IMG/VR virus record: IMGVR_UViG_3300015261_000155
Span: 1 to 46,679 of that record
Strand: one strand, 5' to 3'
DNA: 46,679 nucleotides
DNA from: a virus
The translations under genes and the position numbers were made by a program. How positions within the stretch are numbered: the stretch's first letter is position 1; each line of letters starts with the position of its first letter. Shown here one piece after another: positions 6,988 to 14,686 of this stretch. Under the pieces are notes generated by a model, which saw only the letters and a program-made list of their open reading frames with translations, was not told where the DNA came from and did no database searches.

Positions 6988-7317
6988 ATGAACAGTTTAA
7001 CGGCTATTTGCCGCTTACCGCAACTGCGGATGATCCCGGTGCCGGGACAGCCGCTGTTTCGGTATGAACGCAGAATATCAAACCGCTGGGTGGCGTGTAA
7101 CCACAGCCGCGCGCGGGCAATCGTGGGTGTGTATTACCGGAGGGCGAAAGCGTTATGCGTGAACTCAACCGATGGTTCAAAGACCACCACGGTATTCCCG
7201 TCCAGGTCATCAGATGGGAGCCAGAAACCCGGCGCGTTATCTATCTGCGAAAAGGTTATGAGTACGGTGAATGTTTCAGCCCGCTCGAACAGTTCCAGCG
7301 AAAGTTCAGGGAAATAG
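6988..7317 (+). CDS. Small early phage protein, unknown function
   Basis: Encodes up to 109 residues. The first ~57 (MNSLTAICRLPQLRMIPVPG, RISNRWVACNHSRARAIVG, YYRRAKALC) look like a genuine compact basic protein common in this position. The rest lies in a different frame over the DUF4222 gene and is serine-rich, as expected for an out-of-frame extension. GGAG about 10 nt before the ATG supports translation. The 163-bp overlap is unusual; a sequencing or natural frame change near 7155 could have removed an earlier stop. Function unknown. Confidence 0.5.
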   Translation: MNSLTAICRLPQLRMIPVPGQPLFRYERRISNRWVACNHSRARAIVGVYYRRAKALCVNSTDGSKTTTVFPSRSSDGSQKPGALSICEKVMSTVNVSARSNSSSESSGK

Positions 7318-7337
7318 AGGGCGATCATGAGCAATAA
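7155..7337 (+). CDS. DUF4222 family small protein
   Basis: Encodes 60 residues: MRELNRWFKDHHGIPVQVIR followed by PETRRVIYLRKGYEYGECF. This is the small DUF4222 family often found just before the initiator gene in lambdoid phages; its role is unknown. GGAGGG lies about 10 nt before the ATG. The 3' end overlaps the start of the replication gene by 11 bp, suggesting coupling. Confidence 0.75.
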   Translation: MRELNRWFKDHHGIPVQVIRWEPETRRVIYLRKGYEYGECFSPLEQFQRKFREIEGDHEQ

Positions 7338-8202
7338 ATTAACTGGCTACGTTTGGGATGCATGCGCCGCTTCAGGCATGAAGCTCTCCAGCGTGGCTAT
7401 CATGGCCCGGCTGGCAGACTTCAGCAATGACGAGGGCATCAGCTGGCCTTCCATCGGCACCATTGCCCGTCAGATTGGCGCGGGCGAAAGCACCGTGCGC
7501 ACCGCGATTGCGCAGCTGGAAAAAGACAACTGGCTTTCGCGTAAACAGCGCCGGCAGGGAAACCGTAACGCATCGAACGTATATCAGCTGAACGTGACAA
7601 AGCTACAGGCCGCCGCATTCTCTCACCTGTCAGATTCTGACCCGTCAAATTCTGACGCATCAAAATCTGATGCATCAGAATCTGACACATCAAAATTTGA
7701 GGCATCAAAAAACAACGCTGGCGGCAGTTTTGACCCGTCAGAATCTGGCGGGGATCCGTCAGTAAAATCAACTACAGATCCACAAGTAAATTCAAAACCC
7801 TCTTGTCCGGTTGCTGCGCAACCCGACCCGGAAGTTGTGCTGACTGATTTTGCGATCGAGGTGCTTTCTCACCTGAACCTGATCAGCGGATCCCGTTACC
7901 AGAAATCAAAAACCTCACTGGAGAACATCCGGGCGAGACTGCGGGAAGGTTACAGCGTTGCGGATCTGAAGCTGGTGATTGACCTGAAACACGAGCACTG
8001 GCGTGAGAACGACGAGCAGTACCAGTACATGCGTCCTGAAACGCTGTTCGGTCCGAAGAAGTTCGAAGGCTATCTGCAGAGCGCAACGCGCTGGGAAGCG
8101 AAGGGGCGCCCGGCGCGGGAAACGTGGAATAAAAACCAGGAGCGGGATGTTAATGCGATCACCGCCTGCGATAACAAGATTCCAGAGGGATTCCGGGGAT
8201 GA
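7327..8202 (+). CDS. O-type replication initiator
   Basis: Encodes 291 residues. Residues ~1-90 form a winged helix-turn-helix of the phage replication O/HTH_36 kind (GISWPSIGTIARQIGAGEST, VRTAIAQLEKDNWLSR). A low-complexity linker (~98-165) contains pentapeptide repeats of the form SDxSK. Residues ~175-255 match the conserved phage C-terminal domain (Phg_2220_C): LSHLNLISGSRYQ, LVIDLKHEHWRENDE, MRPETLFGPKKFEGYL. The linker DNA is a 15-bp iteron array, so the gene probably carries its own origin, as lambda O does. No helicase or helicase-loader gene follows. The stop overlaps the next ATG. Confidence 0.85.
   Translation: MSNKLTGYVWDACAASGMKLSSVAIMARLADFSNDEGISWPSIGTIARQIGAGESTVRTAIAQLEKDNWLSRKQRRQGNRNASNVYQLNVTKLQAAAFSHLSDSDPSNSDASKSDASESDTSKFEASKNNAGGSFDPSESGGDPSVKSTTDPQVNSKPSCPVAAQPDPEVVLTDFAIEVLSHLNLISGSRYQKSKTSLENIRARLREGYSVADLKLVIDLKHEHWRENDEQYQYMRPETLFGPKKFEGYLQSATRWEAKGRPARETWNKNQERDVNAITACDNKIPEGFRG
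7621..7743. repeat. 15-bp iterons, candidate replication origin
   Basis: Six adjacent 15-bp units run from 7621 to 7710, best represented by TCTGACGCATCAAAA (7651-7665), with one further copy at 7729-7743. An A/T-rich stretch follows at about 7758-7797. The array is inside the initiator gene, as lambda ori is inside O. Confidence 0.7.
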
Positions 8203-9449
8203 GCGATCTTACTTCAGACGACACCATGCTTAACCAATATTGCCAGGCGCTGGTAGAACTCCGCAGCCGTCCGTCACATGAGCTTAAAGAAATTGGTGAT
8301 CAGTGGCGTACACCCGAAAACATTTTCTGGGGCATTAACGCGATGTTCGGCCCGCTGGTGCTGGATCTGTTCACCGATGGCGAGAACAGCAAATGCGAAG
8401 CGTATTACACCGCTGAAGATAACGCGTTGACGCAGGACTGGTCCGCTAGCCTGAAAGAACTGCGTGGCGCCGCGTACGGCAACCCGCCGTATAGCCGCGC
8501 ATCGCAGCACGACGGGGAATACATTACCGGCATGCGTTACATCATGCAGCACGCCAGCGCGATGCGCGATAAAGGCGGACGGTATGTATTTCTCATCAAG
8601 GCAGCCACCAGCGAAGTGTGGTGGCCGGAAGACGCCGATCACATCGCGTTTATCCGTGGACGCCTCGGGTTTGATCTCCCTCGCTGGTTCATTCCGAAAG
8701 ATGAAAAACAGGTTCCGTCAGGAGCGTTCTTCGCAGGGGCGATCGCTGTATTCGACAAAAACTGGCGTGGCCCGGCGATCAGCTATATCGAGCGTAAGGA
8801 TCTGGAAGCGCGCGGCGATGCATTTATCGCACAGATCCGGCGCGAGGCTATGAGACTGCTACCCCAGATGCAACAACAAAATATTCCGGAAGTTATTCCT
8901 GGCGCAGGCGATGAGGCTGTCGAATGCGCAGAAGCTCTGGATCTGGCCGATGCAGTTGCGCTGCCAGGATCTGCAACCAGTTCCGAAGACATCCTTCCAC
9001 TTAACCAGGCTGATATTCTTGCGAAGAGCGGTATTAAAGCATGGGCCTGTGTCCGGGCGGTTTTTGGCGACAAGGAAGAGTACACCTTCAAGGAGTCAAA
9101 GTTTGCTCACGTATGGGCCTCCGACAATGTTTCCCAGCCGACTGTTGTAATGGTAAGCGCAGGTGACATTGCTGTGGCAGAAGTTCTGATCGCTGATAAA
9201 AGTGTGCAGCTGGCGGTCAGCGAATGGCTGGACCTGAATTACGCGGAGAATGACCCGGATAAAGCTGATATGCAGGAACGGCTGCATATCGCTGGCATGG
9301 AAGCGATGAACGAATATGGCATGGCGATCCCGACATTTCTGGATGTCATCAAAGAAATGGATCCCGCGGCGCGCTGCAACATTCGCACTATTCGTGTCAC
9401 GCTGAAGGATTTCAGCAGCAAAGCCTCCCTGAAGGAGGATGCAGCGTGA
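8199..9449 (+). CDS. Dam-type N6-adenine methyltransferase with C-terminal extension
   Basis: Residues ~30-205 match the phage N6-adenine methyltransferase (Dam) family: WRTPENIFWGINAMFGPLVL, the catalytic NPPY at 95-98 (GNPPYSR), and GRYVFLIKAATSEVWWPEDA. It should methylate adenine in phage or host DNA. At 416 residues it is much longer than usual (~170-200). The extra part begins with a proline- and acid-rich linker (~225-270), then IKAWACVRAVFGDKEEYTF and AVSEWLDLNYAENDPDKADM, with no motif I recognise. ATGA overlap with the initiator and GTGA overlap with the next gene show tight operon packing. Confidence 0.85.
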   Translation: MSDLTSDDTMLNQYCQALVELRSRPSHELKEIGDQWRTPENIFWGINAMFGPLVLDLFTDGENSKCEAYYTAEDNALTQDWSASLKELRGAAYGNPPYSRASQHDGEYITGMRYIMQHASAMRDKGGRYVFLIKAATSEVWWPEDADHIAFIRGRLGFDLPRWFIPKDEKQVPSGAFFAGAIAVFDKNWRGPAISYIERKDLEARGDAFIAQIRREAMRLLPQMQQQNIPEVIPGAGDEAVECAEALDLADAVALPGSATSSEDILPLNQADILAKSGIKAWACVRAVFGDKEEYTFKESKFAHVWASDNVSQPTVVMVSAGDIAVAEVLIADKSVQLAVSEWLDLNYAENDPDKADMQERLHIAGMEAMNEYGMAIPTFLDVIKEMDPAARCNIRTIRVTLKDFSSKASLKEDAA

Positions 9450-9766
9450 AAAATCTGACCGCCCGCCAACAAGAAGTTTTATCTCTGATCGTGGCTTTCC
9501 AGAAAGAGCACGGTATCCCACCAACGCAAAAAGAAGTTGCCGACCTGATGGGCGCGGCGTCTCCGAACGCGGCGACCGAACTGCTACGTGCGCTTCAGCG
9601 CAAAGGTGCGATCACCCTGGTGCCGGGCGTGAGCCGGGGCATATCGATAAACAGCCAGAGCGCAGAGGATGAGGCTATATCACTGCTGCGCTCGCTGGTG
9701 GCTGGCGATCAGCATGCACGGGAAGAAGCTATCGCCTTTCTCGAAATGCGCGGAGTGGCCGTATGA
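9446..9766 (+). CDS. LexA-like DNA-binding domain protein without protease domain
   Basis: Encodes 106 residues. Residues 1-68 closely follow the LexA N-terminal winged helix: LTARQQEVLSLIVAFQKEHG, IPPTQKEVADLMG, SPNAATELLRALQRKGAI, and GVSRGISI. The recognition helix keeps S, N, A and A of LexA's SPNAAEE but has T in place of the first E. The C-terminal ~35 residues (EDEAISLLRSLVAGDQHARE) are short and helical; there is no S24 domain, so it should not be cleaved by RecA. It starts with GTG overlapping the methyltransferase stop. It may bind SOS-box-like sites; that is inference. Confidence 0.75.
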   Translation: MKNLTARQQEVLSLIVAFQKEHGIPPTQKEVADLMGAASPNAATELLRALQRKGAITLVPGVSRGISINSQSAEDEAISLLRSLVAGDQHAREEAIAFLEMRGVAV

Positions 9767-10155
9767 AACTGACGCTGCCATTTCCTCCAAGCGTAAACAC
9801 CTACTGGCGCGCCCCGAATAAGGGGCCGCTGGCCGGGCGCCATCTCATCAGCGCCGCCGGGCGCAAATATCAGAGCGATGCCTGCGCTGCGATCATCGAG
9901 CAGTTGCGCCGTTTACCTAAACCGTCAGCAGAAGCCGCTGCGGTTGAAATCATGCTGTATCCGCCGGACGCTCGCCGCCGGGACATCGACAACTACAACA
10001 AAGCGCTGTTCGACGCGCTGACACACGCTGGTGTCTGGGAGGACGACAGCCAGGTAAAACGTATGCTGGTGGAATGGGGGCCAGTGATAAAGAAGGGAAG
10101 GGTAGAAATCACGATCAGCAAATTTGAAACCGTGGCGAGTGCAGTCGCCGAATAA
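9763..10155 (+). CDS. rusA: RusA Holliday junction resolvase
   Basis: Endonuclease that resolves Holliday junctions during phage recombination and replication. The 130 residues start KLTLPFPPSVNTYWRAPNKG, typical of RusA. The acidic catalytic cluster is D74 and D76 (RRRDIDNYNKALFDAL) and D94 or D95 (GVWEDDSQV), matching D70, D72 and D91 of E. coli RusA. Overlap with the previous stop (ATGA) places it in the right early operon, where NinG or RusA resolvases are usual. Confidence 0.95.
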   Translation: MKLTLPFPPSVNTYWRAPNKGPLAGRHLISAAGRKYQSDACAAIIEQLRRLPKPSAEAAAVEIMLYPPDARRRDIDNYNKALFDALTHAGVWEDDSQVKRMLVEWGPVIKKGRVEITISKFETVASAVAE

Positions 10156-10167
10156 GTGGAGAAGATC

Positions 10168-10857
10168 ATGAACGATTTAATCAACGTAACCAGCGCGCTG
10201 ACGATGTCCAGCCGTGAAATTGCCGATCTGGTGGAGTCTCGCCACGACGATGTTAAGCGATCAATCGAACGCCTGGCTGAGCGAAGCATTATTCAACTTC
10301 CGCCACTGGCGGATGTTAAAAATCACCTCAATCAGACGGTATCCGTTTACCTGGTGAACAAGCGTGACAGTTATGTCGTTGTGGCACAGCTGTCGCCAGA
10401 ATTTACCGCGCGTCTGGTTGACCGCTGGCAGGAGCTCGAACAGACGCAGCAAATCCCTTTGCCACAATCTCTGCCTGATGCGCTTCGCCTCGCTGCGGAT
10501 CTGGCAGAGCAAAAGCAGAAGCTGACGGCAGAGCTGGCCGCCGCGGCGCCGAAGGTGGAGTTTGTAGATCGCTACTGTACTGCCAGCGGATCCATGTCGT
10601 TCCGTCAGGTGGCGAAATTGCTCGGTGTCAAAGAGCCAGAGTTCCGCCTGTTCCTCATCGATAACAACATTATGTACCGGCTGGCGGGCACGCTGACACC
10701 TCATCATCAGCATATCGATCTCGGTCGGTTCGAAGTTAAGACCGGCACTTCGTCAGCTACCAACCACGCATTCAGCCAGGCGCGCTTTACCGCCAAAGGC
10801 ATCAAGTGGATCGGCGGCCTGTGGGCGGAACATCTGGCGAAAGGAAAAGCAGCATGA
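10168..10857 (+). CDS. Rha/KilAC-domain phage regulator
   Basis: Encodes 229 residues combining two antirepressor-type domains. Residues ~5-90 match the phage regulatory protein Rha (TMSSREIADLVESRHDDVKR, RDSYVVVAQLSPEFTARLVD). Residues ~125-229 match the KilA-C/Ant C-terminal DNA-binding domain (SMSFRQVAKLLGVKEPEFRL, FTAKGIKWIGGLWAE), joined by a helical linker. Such proteins act as antirepressors or host regulators. The ATG at 10168 has GGAG about 7 nt before it; a GTG at 10156 would add four residues. It overlaps the next gene by ATGA. Confidence 0.85.
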   Translation: MNDLINVTSALTMSSREIADLVESRHDDVKRSIERLAERSIIQLPPLADVKNHLNQTVSVYLVNKRDSYVVVAQLSPEFTARLVDRWQELEQTQQIPLPQSLPDALRLAADLAEQKQKLTAELAAAAPKVEFVDRYCTASGSMSFRQVAKLLGVKEPEFRLFLIDNNIMYRLAGTLTPHHQHIDLGRFEVKTGTSSATNHAFSQARFTAKGIKWIGGLWAEHLAKGKAA

Positions 10858-11843
10858 GGGCACTGCTCAAACCGGTCGTTGTCCGGGAGCTGGGTGTGGT
10901 GATGTTCCGTCCCGGAGCTGAGTTGCTGGCGCACTTCAGCCGCGGGCGCATGTTGCTGGAGAACGAACCGGAACGTCTGGCCGGGTTACCGTCCGGACAA
11001 ATCCCGCCCGCCGCGCAGCCGCTGGCAGAAGATCCGATGCTGGTACCGGTGTTTGAAAACGAGAAGGTGATCGCGCGCGCCGGTGGCATGTCTGGCCTGG
11101 AAAACTGGCTGATGCGCGGCGGTGAATGTCAGTATCCGCACGGCACCTATCACATGGAAAACGTGACGGCATTCCATCATGCGCCCGGCGTGATCCGCGT
11201 CTGCTGGCACTGCGATAACACACTGCGCGGCCAGTTCACCGAGCGCCTGGCGGGCATCGCCCGGGCGAACCTGGCGCAGTGGCTCATTGAGTTCGTACGA
11301 ATGGCGCTGGGCTTTGATGATACCCACCAGCTGACGATCCCGGAGCTGTGCTGGTGGCTGGTGCGTAACGATCTGGCTGAAGTTATTCCCGAAGAGCTGG
11401 CGCGCCATGCGTTACGCCTGCCGGTGGCAACCATTCCGTCGTTGTATCGCGAAAGCGAGCTGGTACCGGCACCGGCGGCCACCAGCATCATTGAGGAAAA
11501 GGCGAAGCAGGTGCTGGCACTGCGCATCGATCCGGAATCGCCGGAGTCCTTTATGCGACGCCCGAAGCGTAAGCGCTGGGAGAATGAGAAATACACCAGA
11601 TGGGTAAAGGCGCAGCCGTGCGCCTGCTGTAGCAATCCTGCTGACGATCCGCATCACGTCATCGGCTACGGTCAGGGTGGAATGGGCACCAAAACGCATG
11701 ACCTCTTCGTGATACCGCTGTGCAGAGCGCATCACGACGAGTTGCACGCTGACATGAAGGCGTTTGAAGAAAAATATGGCACGCAGCCCGAGCTGCTGCT
11801 GAAGACATTAGACCGCGCGCTGGCGATCGGCGTACTGGCGTAA
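10854..11843 (+). CDS. DUF968 family protein with HNH-like zinc site
   Basis: Encodes 329 residues from the ATG at 10854, which overlaps the stop of the Rha gene. The C-terminal ~85 residues hold a Cys/His cluster of HNH type: CACC, DDPHHVIGYGQGGMG, and CRAHHDELHAD. This is the DUF968 hallmark and suggests a metal-dependent nuclease. The N-terminal ~230 residues contain a small Cys pair in VCWHCDNTLRGQF and helical segments. DUF968 proteins lie just before Q in many lambdoid phages (nin-like region); their role is not established. Confidence 0.85.
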   Translation: MRALLKPVVVRELGVVMFRPGAELLAHFSRGRMLLENEPERLAGLPSGQIPPAAQPLAEDPMLVPVFENEKVIARAGGMSGLENWLMRGGECQYPHGTYHMENVTAFHHAPGVIRVCWHCDNTLRGQFTERLAGIARANLAQWLIEFVRMALGFDDTHQLTIPELCWWLVRNDLAEVIPEELARHALRLPVATIPSLYRESELVPAPAATSIIEEKAKQVLALRIDPESPESFMRRPKRKRWENEKYTRWVKAQPCACCSNPADDPHHVIGYGQGGMGTKTHDLFVIPLCRAHHDELHADMKAFEEKYGTQPELLLKTLDRALAIGVLA

Positions 11844-11860
11844 GTGGAGTGGAGACCACC

Positions 11861-12691
11861 ATGAATTTAGATAGCATCGTTAAATTTTTCGCGCCGAAAG
11901 GCATGCATATTTCTGACAGCGTAAGGGCTACAGCAAGCGAACAGCTGACTGTAACGGATGTAATGGCTGCACTCGGTATGACGCAGGCCGACGCTGGCAT
12001 TGGGCTGGCAATGTTTTTGGGAAAGGCCGGGGTAAGCGCACAGGATAAAGAGGCGGCGATCCGCTGGCTGTCAGAATATGCGAAAGAACACGTCCCGCTG
12101 GCTATTCGTCGTGCCGCCGGGAAGAAATTACCGTTGTGCATGCTGTTGCTGGCGAAGTACGCCTATAACGATTACGCCTCATCAGCGGCTGACACCGTCG
12201 ACTGCCCTAAGTGCGCCGGAAAGGGCCTGATCAACACCACCTGCAAAATCACTAAAAGCCATTACACAATGAAGCTGCCTGAGTTCGCCAAAAAACTGGG
12301 GCAGTCACCATCGGATTTTGAGTCCTTCCGTGAAGTAGAGGAAGCAAAGCAATGCCTGTGCTCTAAATGTAACGGTAAAGGTAAGCTCAGTAAGCGCTGT
12401 CAGTGTGGGGGGACAGGGAAAACAATGGATCGGGAGGCCACGGAGTTCCATGGCGTGCCGGTTTATAAAGAATGTAAACGTTGCGAAGGCAGAGGATATA
12501 GCAGACCTAAATCTTCAGTGGCGTACCGTGGGATACTCGCCCAGTTACCGGGTCTGCCTGAGAGAACGTGGCGTTACAGCTGGAAGCCTTTCTATGAGAG
12601 CCTTGTCACCCGATGCTTTCAGGAGGAAAGCTATTCTGACGTACAACTTCGTCGGGTTACAGGATCGCCAATGTTGAGCGATATCGCATAA
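11861..12691 (+). CDS. Q: Q-type late antiterminator
   Basis: Encodes 276 residues of the phage-82-type antitermination Q family, which loads onto RNA polymerase at the late promoter. The middle third has four Cys/Gly motifs like those of the DnaJ zinc domain: CPKCAGKG, CSKCNGKG, CQCGGTGK and CKRCEGRG. They presumably bind zinc. The N-terminal half is helical (VTDVMAALGMTQADAGIGLA). The C-terminal end GILAQLPGLPERTWRYSWKP is typical of Q. GTGGAG precedes the ATG at 11861. It is the last gene of the right early operon. Confidence 0.82.
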   Translation: MNLDSIVKFFAPKGMHISDSVRATASEQLTVTDVMAALGMTQADAGIGLAMFLGKAGVSAQDKEAAIRWLSEYAKEHVPLAIRRAAGKKLPLCMLLLAKYAYNDYASSAADTVDCPKCAGKGLINTTCKITKSHYTMKLPEFAKKLGQSPSDFESFREVEEAKQCLCSKCNGKGKLSKRCQCGGTGKTMDREATEFHGVPVYKECKRCEGRGYSRPKSSVAYRGILAQLPGLPERTWRYSWKPFYESLVTRCFQEESYSDVQLRRVTGSPMLSDIA

Positions 12692-12707
12692 TTTAACGAC
12701 ACGATGC

Positions 12708-12735
12708 TTGCAATCTTGCCGTTTTTGTGTAAATT
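12708..12735 (+). promoter_or_regulatory. Candidate late promoter P_R'
   Basis: TTGCAA (12708-12713), 16-bp spacer and TAAATT (12730-12735), directly after Q where the late promoter is expected. The match is moderate and the Q-binding element cannot be defined from sequence alone. The 245 bp between Q and the next gene hold no other supported gene. Confidence 0.35.
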
Positions 12736-12798
12736 TTACGTTAATGATGGGTGTTCTATGTTCAGAGTCAAATGCCCGGCAGCGGGCGGGTTAATAAT

Positions 12799-12812
12799 AT
12801 GATGGCCATCAT
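12799..12812. repeat. Perfect 14-bp palindrome
   Basis: ATGATGGCCATCAT is self-complementary and lies between Q and the accessory membrane gene. It could be a regulator site; no partner is evident. Confidence 0.3.
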
Positions 12813-12879
12813 TGCCTTTAACCAAATCAAGAATTTTAGAAACATTCAAAGATCCCTATGCATAATTAAAAACGCTGCC

Positions 12880-12907
12880 TTGTAGTCATGCGAGTATCAG
12901 TTAAAAT
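12880..12907 (+). promoter_or_regulatory. Promoter of the accessory membrane gene
   Basis: TTGTAG (12880-12885), 16-bp spacer and TAAAAT (12902-12907), about 30 bp before the start codon of the 556-residue gene. Together with the terminator at 14624 it gives the gene its own transcription unit, the usual arrangement of a moron. Confidence 0.55.
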
Positions 12908-12936
12908 AGTGAAAAATCCTTTTTAGACAATCGACT

Positions 12937-14607
12937 ATGGCTGATGCATGCAACGAGTTTTTTTGCTTAGTAAACCTTGACCCCGAAGGTGCTAAAATAT
13001 TCGGTTTTTCGGAGTTTTTAGCAGGATTAGCCCTCATGGTCTTAGCTTGGACCATGGCTGATACAAGGTATCGCTTCAGGATTAGGACGGCACCGATTCC
13101 TCTTGAAATAATTACATTCTGGGTTGTCTCTATTATAGGTTGTTTAACGATAATGACTGACCTATGGCGAGCGAACGGCCTTCCTGTCATAAAGGGTAAG
13201 CTAATTAGTCCTGCCGGATGGCAGGCATTATTAGCTGGAATTTTTTTCGTAACGTTTCTTAATTGGGTTTGGTTTGCATTCATCAAACCATCCAAATATG
13301 GAAAATTAACTAGCAAGAGATATATAGCAGTAGTATATGAATACGTACTTAGAGGATCGAAACATGATCTTGCAGTGGTGGCAGATGAACTTGCAAGATC
13401 CTCACAAAATTTAATTTTTTTTGCCACTGACTTTGATAATAAAGCTCCAGATGAGGACGTATTAAGAAAATTGCCTCATGTGGAAGCTATCGCCAATGAT
13501 ATGCTAACCTTGATTTCAGATAAAAGATTTTGCAAAGCGGTAATTGAGTCATCGCAAAATCTTGCGTTGAGATTATTTATTGAGATTGAAAAGTCAAAAA
13601 AGTATGGGGTTGTGCTTGGTATATTTTCCAAAAACATATTAACGGAAGCTATAAAATATCAAGATTCATTTTTATATCACGAGTCTGATTTCTTTGAATC
13701 TGGATTTTTTGGTTCAAACAGGCCATTGAGCAGAGCACTCTTCGGAAATGCTATAATGGTTGAAAAACTTGAAGTGACATTTGATGTCAGCTTTGAATTT
13801 GAAAAAACTTGGACTATTAAAGAGTTACAGGCTTATGTGCGTGCATTTCTGGTTTTTTGCATAGGTTACATTAAGGAGGGCTCACCTCGGCACTCCTTCG
13901 TATTAACAAGAACAATTGGAATTATTGTTCAAAAGTCTAGTTCATTACACACGGTTAATGGGGTTGCTAACAGTTGGGATTCCGAGCCGGTTCAGACTCT
14001 TGGAGTGATCCTTAGATTTTTGAAAGATGCTGTAAAAATGTTAGATGAAAGGGAAAAGCCTTATAATCATACATTGCGGATTAGAGAGCGCTATGCTTTT
14101 CCAAATCATAGTATTTACGATACTTTTTCTAAAGCAATGTATGATGTAATCCATAATGCATCATATATTAATAATCCTTGGTGGGATTGTTGGTCTATTC
14201 ATCACAATACTATCCTTGAATCCGTGTTTGATTTTTACTCAAAGCCGGGTAGGGCAAGTAGAATAATACAGCATAAATTGCGTCGCCAAATTTACGATGA
14301 AATAACTAGAATGGAAGTCTTCCCGAATTTTCAAGGAGCGCGCATCCTTGGTTTTTGTTTGTTTACTATGGGCTTTCAAGTAAGCAAGGAACATTCAGGT
14401 GAAAATGTTTATGCATTACACAAGGTTATTATCAAATGGGTGAGGTCGAATTTTAAGACTCTACACCAAAGGAATTCGAAAGTAAGCTCCGCTTGTTTGT
14501 TTACATCAATTTCCTACGACGAAGAAAACAATCGGCTGGTTCGTGTTTACGAAGCAAGAGGACTGAGTGAACATGATAAATATGAATACTTTTATTTAGA
14601 TAACTAA
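12937..14607 (+). CDS. Large membrane protein of unknown function, accessory moron
   Basis: Encodes 556 residues. Three hydrophobic spans are visible near the N-terminus: about 24-41 (FSEFLAGLALMVLAWTMA), 53-75 (PLEIITFWVVSIIGCLTIM) and 93-115 (WQALLAGIFFVTFLNWVWFA). A ~440-residue soluble domain follows, rich in aromatic and charged residues, with segments such as SSQNLALRLFIEIEKSKKYG, WDSEPVQTLGVILRFLKDAV and NPWWDCWSIHHNTILESVFD. I recognise no catalytic motif. The gene is strikingly A/T-rich, uses rare codons, and has its own promoter and terminator between Q and the lysis region, where lambdoid phages carry lysogenic-conversion genes. No good ribosome site precedes the ATG. A defence or exclusion role is plausible but unproven. 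Confidence 0.8.
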   Translation: MADACNEFFCLVNLDPEGAKIFGFSEFLAGLALMVLAWTMADTRYRFRIRTAPIPLEIITFWVVSIIGCLTIMTDLWRANGLPVIKGKLISPAGWQALLAGIFFVTFLNWVWFAFIKPSKYGKLTSKRYIAVVYEYVLRGSKHDLAVVADELARSSQNLIFFATDFDNKAPDEDVLRKLPHVEAIANDMLTLISDKRFCKAVIESSQNLALRLFIEIEKSKKYGVVLGIFSKNILTEAIKYQDSFLYHESDFFESGFFGSNRPLSRALFGNAIMVEKLEVTFDVSFEFEKTWTIKELQAYVRAFLVFCIGYIKEGSPRHSFVLTRTIGIIVQKSSSLHTVNGVANSWDSEPVQTLGVILRFLKDAVKMLDEREKPYNHTLRIRERYAFPNHSIYDTFSKAMYDVIHNASYINNPWWDCWSIHHNTILESVFDFYSKPGRASRIIQHKLRRQIYDEITRMEVFPNFQGARILGFCLFTMGFQVSKEHSGENVYALHKVIIKWVRSNFKTLHQRNSKVSSACLFTSISYDEENNRLVRVYEARGLSEHDKYEYFYLDN

Positions 14608-14623
14608 TCTTTCAATATTTAGT

Positions 14624-14647
14624 AAACCGCCATTGGGCGGTTTTTTT
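14624..14647 (+). terminator. Intrinsic terminator after the accessory membrane gene
   Basis: ACCGCC-ATTG-GGCGGT followed by a run of seven T residues, 19 bp after the stop codon. Confidence 0.85.
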
Positions 14648-14686
14648 ATGCCTTTCATTCTCTGCGTCACGCTCGGCGCATTTCAA

